In this document: positions 60,389 through 64,000 of the stretch, in pieces
How positions within the stretch are numbered: the stretch's first letter is position 1
Layout of the letters: every line of letters starts with the position of its first letter
Origin: Blasia pusilla
Lineage: Eukaryota; Marchantiophyta; Marchantiopsida; Blasiales
DNA length: 64,000 nucleotides
Direction of reading: 5' to 3'
Assembly: GCA_050084515.1 (NCBI GenBank)
Contig: CM114273.1
Location: forward strand, 18,290,001 to 18,354,000
Position numbers and translations under genes: made by a program
The notes under the pieces: model-generated
Databases searched by the model: none
The model's input: only the letters and a program-made list of their open reading frames with translations
Told to the model about the DNA's origin: nothing

Positions 60389-63300
60389 TCAATAGCCATA
60401 GCTACTGTTATAGTGTGACGGATAAGCTGCTGCAGTAGAATGTCCTGTATTAGCTCCGGCTGATGAGTATAGGGAATTTTGGTTTGCATAAGAAGAATAG
60501 CTTGAATCTACTGAATTATATGTCGTTGCTGGCGCTCCGGTTGCACCAGCCATAAAGTTCTGCAAGAAACAAAGCCAAGAATTAAGTCTCAACATCCAAT
60601 CCAATTTCCACACGTTACATAATTCCCTAAAGAATCCCTGATTACTTCAAGAGGACTACAACTGGTTGTACCCTTTGTATCTCCCTCGATGAGCTAGTCC
60701 CACCTCATTTGTACTAGTGTCTATCCGTGCCATGCATGGGATAAATGACTGATGTTTAATTAACTCTCAAAATGACATTTTAAATCAATTTCAAGTAATC
60801 CTATTTGTTGAGAAATCCTATTCCTGAGAGGGTCAGGTGTCAACAGGAGAGTTTAAAAACTGACGGGGCACTCTCCAATAATAATAATATTGATGACTTC
60901 CTTTCATCTAGACCAAAAAAATATGATAATCAGCATGGTCAACACATTTAACCAAGTTCAGAAGCTACAGATTTTTTGGTCCACACAAACAACACATAAT
61001 TCCAAGTCATTCCCGACCTACTACTATCAAAGAAACATTTCGTTTAGGGTAAGGACTGTGGGAACTGCATCAGTTCATTCTTCACTGAATATGACATCTT
61101 TCAGTTGCAGATTCCAAAACTGTCTGAACCCTAAAAACGAACGAAGTGGAATAAGTAGTAGAATTAACCCCAATACATAAGTATAAGATTCTCACACTCA
61201 GTTTACCTGAATCAGTTGCTGTGCAGTCTGCACTTGAGCTGCACTACCATGTATTTCAACTGTCATCTCACCGGGCACACCACGAGTCTCCTGAATAGTT
61301 ATTGTAGCTCCACTAGTCCTACGCATATAGCTTATGTTGGCCCCAGCAGTGCCAATTATAGCATCTGCATATGAGAGGGGAATTTGCATATGCTGTGTCA
61401 TCTGCAAAATAATGTGTTGCTTGCTTCAGTAGACTTGAAAATTGACCTCCTTAAGGAAACATTTTCATCCACTCACATGAACAGCTGCATAATGAGTGAA
61501 ATCTGATGAACATAGTTTGATTTTCTCTTCAACATTTGAGCACAAAATTTACTGGTCCTAATGCTAGGGTCAGACATTTTTGAAAGGAAGAAATGGAGCA
61601 ACTTCTCACCTGAGTAATGACAGGAGCAGGAGGAGGGGCAGCGACTGAACTAGTCATTGATCCAATACTTGGATCACGGCCATATAAAGAAACCCCATGA
61701 TGGTGGTGATGAGTGTCATGATGATGTATTTCGGGTGGACTTTGATAATAGTTCAAATTCTCATTGGGCACTGAGGCTCCTCCATAATGACTACTGTTGC
61801 CCATAGGTCCAGGTCCCCCGGCATTGCTTAGGGATGCATTAGCAGGTGAATGCCCTGCCCAAGATCCTTGACTTGGTTGCTGTTGTGATTGATTGGCTGT
61901 GACTGCTCGCTGCCAAAACAAGTGAAAAAGTGAGCCAGATACTTCATACAGAGATTACTGAATATGTGAGATATTCATGAAACCCCATGAAGGTCTACTT
62001 GCACTATTCAGGCATTTTCCAGCATTTGAGAAGTTCCTTAATAGTTGCAGACCAATGTGTTGTCCATCATGTCAGCAGAACAGAAAGAAAATATTTTTTT
62101 CAAATCAAATTTAAGAAGTCAAACAAAAATAGAATGCCTAGCAAGTTATACAAATTGATTGAACTTAACATCTACTGAGGTCTCAAGACCACTACATCCA
62201 CCACTCCAAAACATTTAACCATTTAAATTAAAAACCATGAAACTGACCAGTAATCAAATGTCTGAAGTGAGAAGCACATACGTTGAGTTCAAAGAGGGCA
62301 AGAACACTTCGATCAACCAAAAACTTGCGAAGGTGATTGACAACCAGTTCCATTGCCCTGTGCACATTGCGGGCCTCCCCCTGAATTTCCACAACCCTGT
62401 CATCTGACAGGGCACACAATGGGAGCTCCTCTGTACACAAAAAACGATGGCTCTTATCAAAATCCTCCCATCGCCAATTTCCTTTTCAGGTGCTTCATCA
62501 TTAGTGAATCCTTCCTCACCTTCATACCTTTCTGCAACATAGAATACTCAGGATGGTAGATAGCTCAAAACTAGGCGCCAAGATGTCTTTCCTAACAGAA
62601 TTCAAATGAATTGGAGAAGACAGGGGGGAGGACACATACCAGGAGGGAGGACACGAACTGTGGCACCAGATGCATCCTGAATGGATTTGATGGTAGCTCC
62701 TTGCCTACCAATGAGACTCCCAGCTTGAGTAGCCGCTACCAACAATCGTGAAGCTATAGTGCCTCCACCTGCTCTTGGCTCGGTATGCCCATCCTCACCT
62801 TCGGGATCAGAACCTTCAACGACACGACGATGAACTCTAAGGAGTCCATCCATAGCAGGTGAAACAGCCAGATCTGGATCCTCTCTAGCAGACACCAGCA
62901 CCTGCATGGATTTTATTTAATGAACCAAACACCGCGCTAACTCCATCAATTTCCAGAAGTCATGATATTCCAGGAAGTCTGCATATTTCAAACCCGCAAT
63001 GACTTCCAGATTTTTCTTTTCCTAGTCCCATGATTCAATGGGTAGACCACTTTTAATGTACTGATTACATATTCCTTCTATGTTCTCCCTCTCAGAGCAA
63101 AGAATTTACAATCAAAACTCCTTCATATGCACTAATTCATGGGTACAGTCTCTCGCACATCCCCATGTTTTGGAACTTGCAACAGATTCAAAGAGTAGCC
63201 AGAGTATGGTAGAAAGCTCGTGGGTTATCAGGACGTACAATGCGTTCTGAAGTTCCAGGAACACCCTCAAGAATCTTGATTCGGGCTCGGGTTTCCTCAC

Positions 63301-63541
63301 ACATCTTCTTCACAAATTCACCTTTGCGTCCAATGATACCACCAACTTTTTGTACTGGAACAACAAGACGAAAAACATTGTCTCCAGGCCATCCTGCCCA
63401 CTTCTTTTCACCTCCAGACTCATCATCCCGCCCCCTTTTCTGAGGAGTAGCAGCTGCAGACCGATGTTCTGCTGATGTTCGATTTAACCCAGGTGATTCC
63501 GGTTGTTCAGGAATACCTGCAACTACTGTTGCGGTTGCCAT
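60389..63541 (-). CDS. FLK/PEPPER-type triple-KH RNA-binding protein, six exons
   Basis: Likely a nuclear RNA-binding regulator. In Arabidopsis FLK and PEPPER act on flowering-time and floral-identity transcripts; the role here is inferred. Coding exons are 63541-63239, 62901-62640, 62430-62282, 61909-61610, 61401-61207 and 60559-60389, with GT..AG introns, giving 459 residues. KH1 (from about 55) has GRKG at 71-74, KH2 (about 152-225) has GRQG at 166-169, and KH3 (from about 341) has GTAG at 355-358, with the conserved [13 protein letters not shown] and [14 protein letters not shown]. The N-terminus holds KRGRDD, a possible nuclear signal. The KH2-KH3 linker is His/Gly/Gln-rich, and the C-terminus is Tyr/Ser/Gly-rich and ends SSYGY. 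The start is the ATG at 63,541; the ORF extends upstream only through a TTG. Which paralogue it matches is unclear. No lesion is seen. Confidence 0.93.
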
Positions 63542-64000
63542 CTTGTGAACCAATTAGCTGTAGGACATTCAATCCAGATACAATGTAAGACAAAATTTGA
63601 CAGAAACCAAAACCATGTATCTCATCACTGAATTTAAGTCAAACCTATAGATAAAAATGCTTGTTCCTGCTTTGACAAGCAAAGCTAGGACTTTTCTACC
63701 CTACATAAGTTTCTCACGATGGCACTACAACGCCAGTGGTGTGAGAAGCTTGGAAGTATAGCTGACTGCAGATTATTTATGCTTTCTTTACCAATACATT
63801 CTTCTTTCAGGTGTCACTTGATTCTGCAAGGGAGGCTCATCACCGGAGGCCCACCACCATGCAAAACCTAACTTTTAGATTCTTCTAAGGACATGAAAGT
63901 ATCAGTTGATTTGACGACGAATGCAGTATCATGCATAGAAGTCCACGATCATGGAACCTCATTAAACCCTATTCTTGCGATGATAGTCAACTTGTGTATC
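63542..64000 (-). promoter_or_regulatory. 5' region of the KH gene
   Basis: Leader sequence upstream of the KH-gene start codon; the window ends before any promoter can be defined. No coding ORF is visible. Confidence 0.35.

Overview
The window looks like nuclear DNA of a land plant. The evidence is three intron-rich genes of plant type: a BAHD acyltransferase, a CHFR-type FHA/RING E3 ligase of 17 coding exons, and an FLK/PEPPER-type triple-KH RNA-binding protein. All three are on the minus strand, have consensus GT..AG introns in consistent phase, and keep full-length reading frames. No rRNA, tRNA, CRISPR array or bacterial operon structure is visible. A seed-free plant (moss, liverwort, lycophyte or fern) is my best guess from the style of the LINE and of the gag-protease element, but the sequence does not prove it.

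Layout, left to right. 1-11.3 kb is transposon-rich and AT-rich. It holds an L1-like LINE (about 4.54-7.75 kb) with ORF1, an AP endonuclease and a reverse transcriptase cut off before the catalytic YADD box, preceded by two 182-bp-spaced repeats that resemble promoter monomers. A dense TGACT/AGTCA array ends at 11,260 in a CACTA-type terminus. 11.3-15.0 kb is a decayed multi-ORF unit on the plus strand, with a kinase-like protein carrying a DWG in place of DFG, followed by coiled-coil and basic ORFs; I could not assign it to a known element. 15-22 kb is non-genic, with microsatellites and an 89-bp tandem duplication. 22.2-24.1 kb is the BAHD gene. 25.6-26.7 kb is an AT-rich island with three short coding-like ORFs of unknown origin. 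28.6-31.1 kb (minus) is a decayed retroelement with two zinc knuckles, a retropepsin-like segment, a peptide resembling cytosine-methyltransferase motif I, and a coiled-coil reading frame. 32.2-33.9 kb (minus) holds the C-terminal part of a PIF1-type helicase plus an unidentified coding-like segment. 34-45 kb is mostly non-genic. 45.5-52.1 kb is the CHFR-like gene, with a GC-rich stretch upstream. 54-60 kb is repeat-rich (118-bp CA microsatellite, 226-bp tandem duplication). 60.4-63.5 kb is the KH gene.

The three host genes are functionally unrelated as far as sequence shows: acyl transfer in specialised metabolism, ubiquitin signalling, and RNA regulation. The mobile elements all look dead. 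The most unusual items are the kinase-containing unit and the methyltransferase-like peptide in the retroelement.
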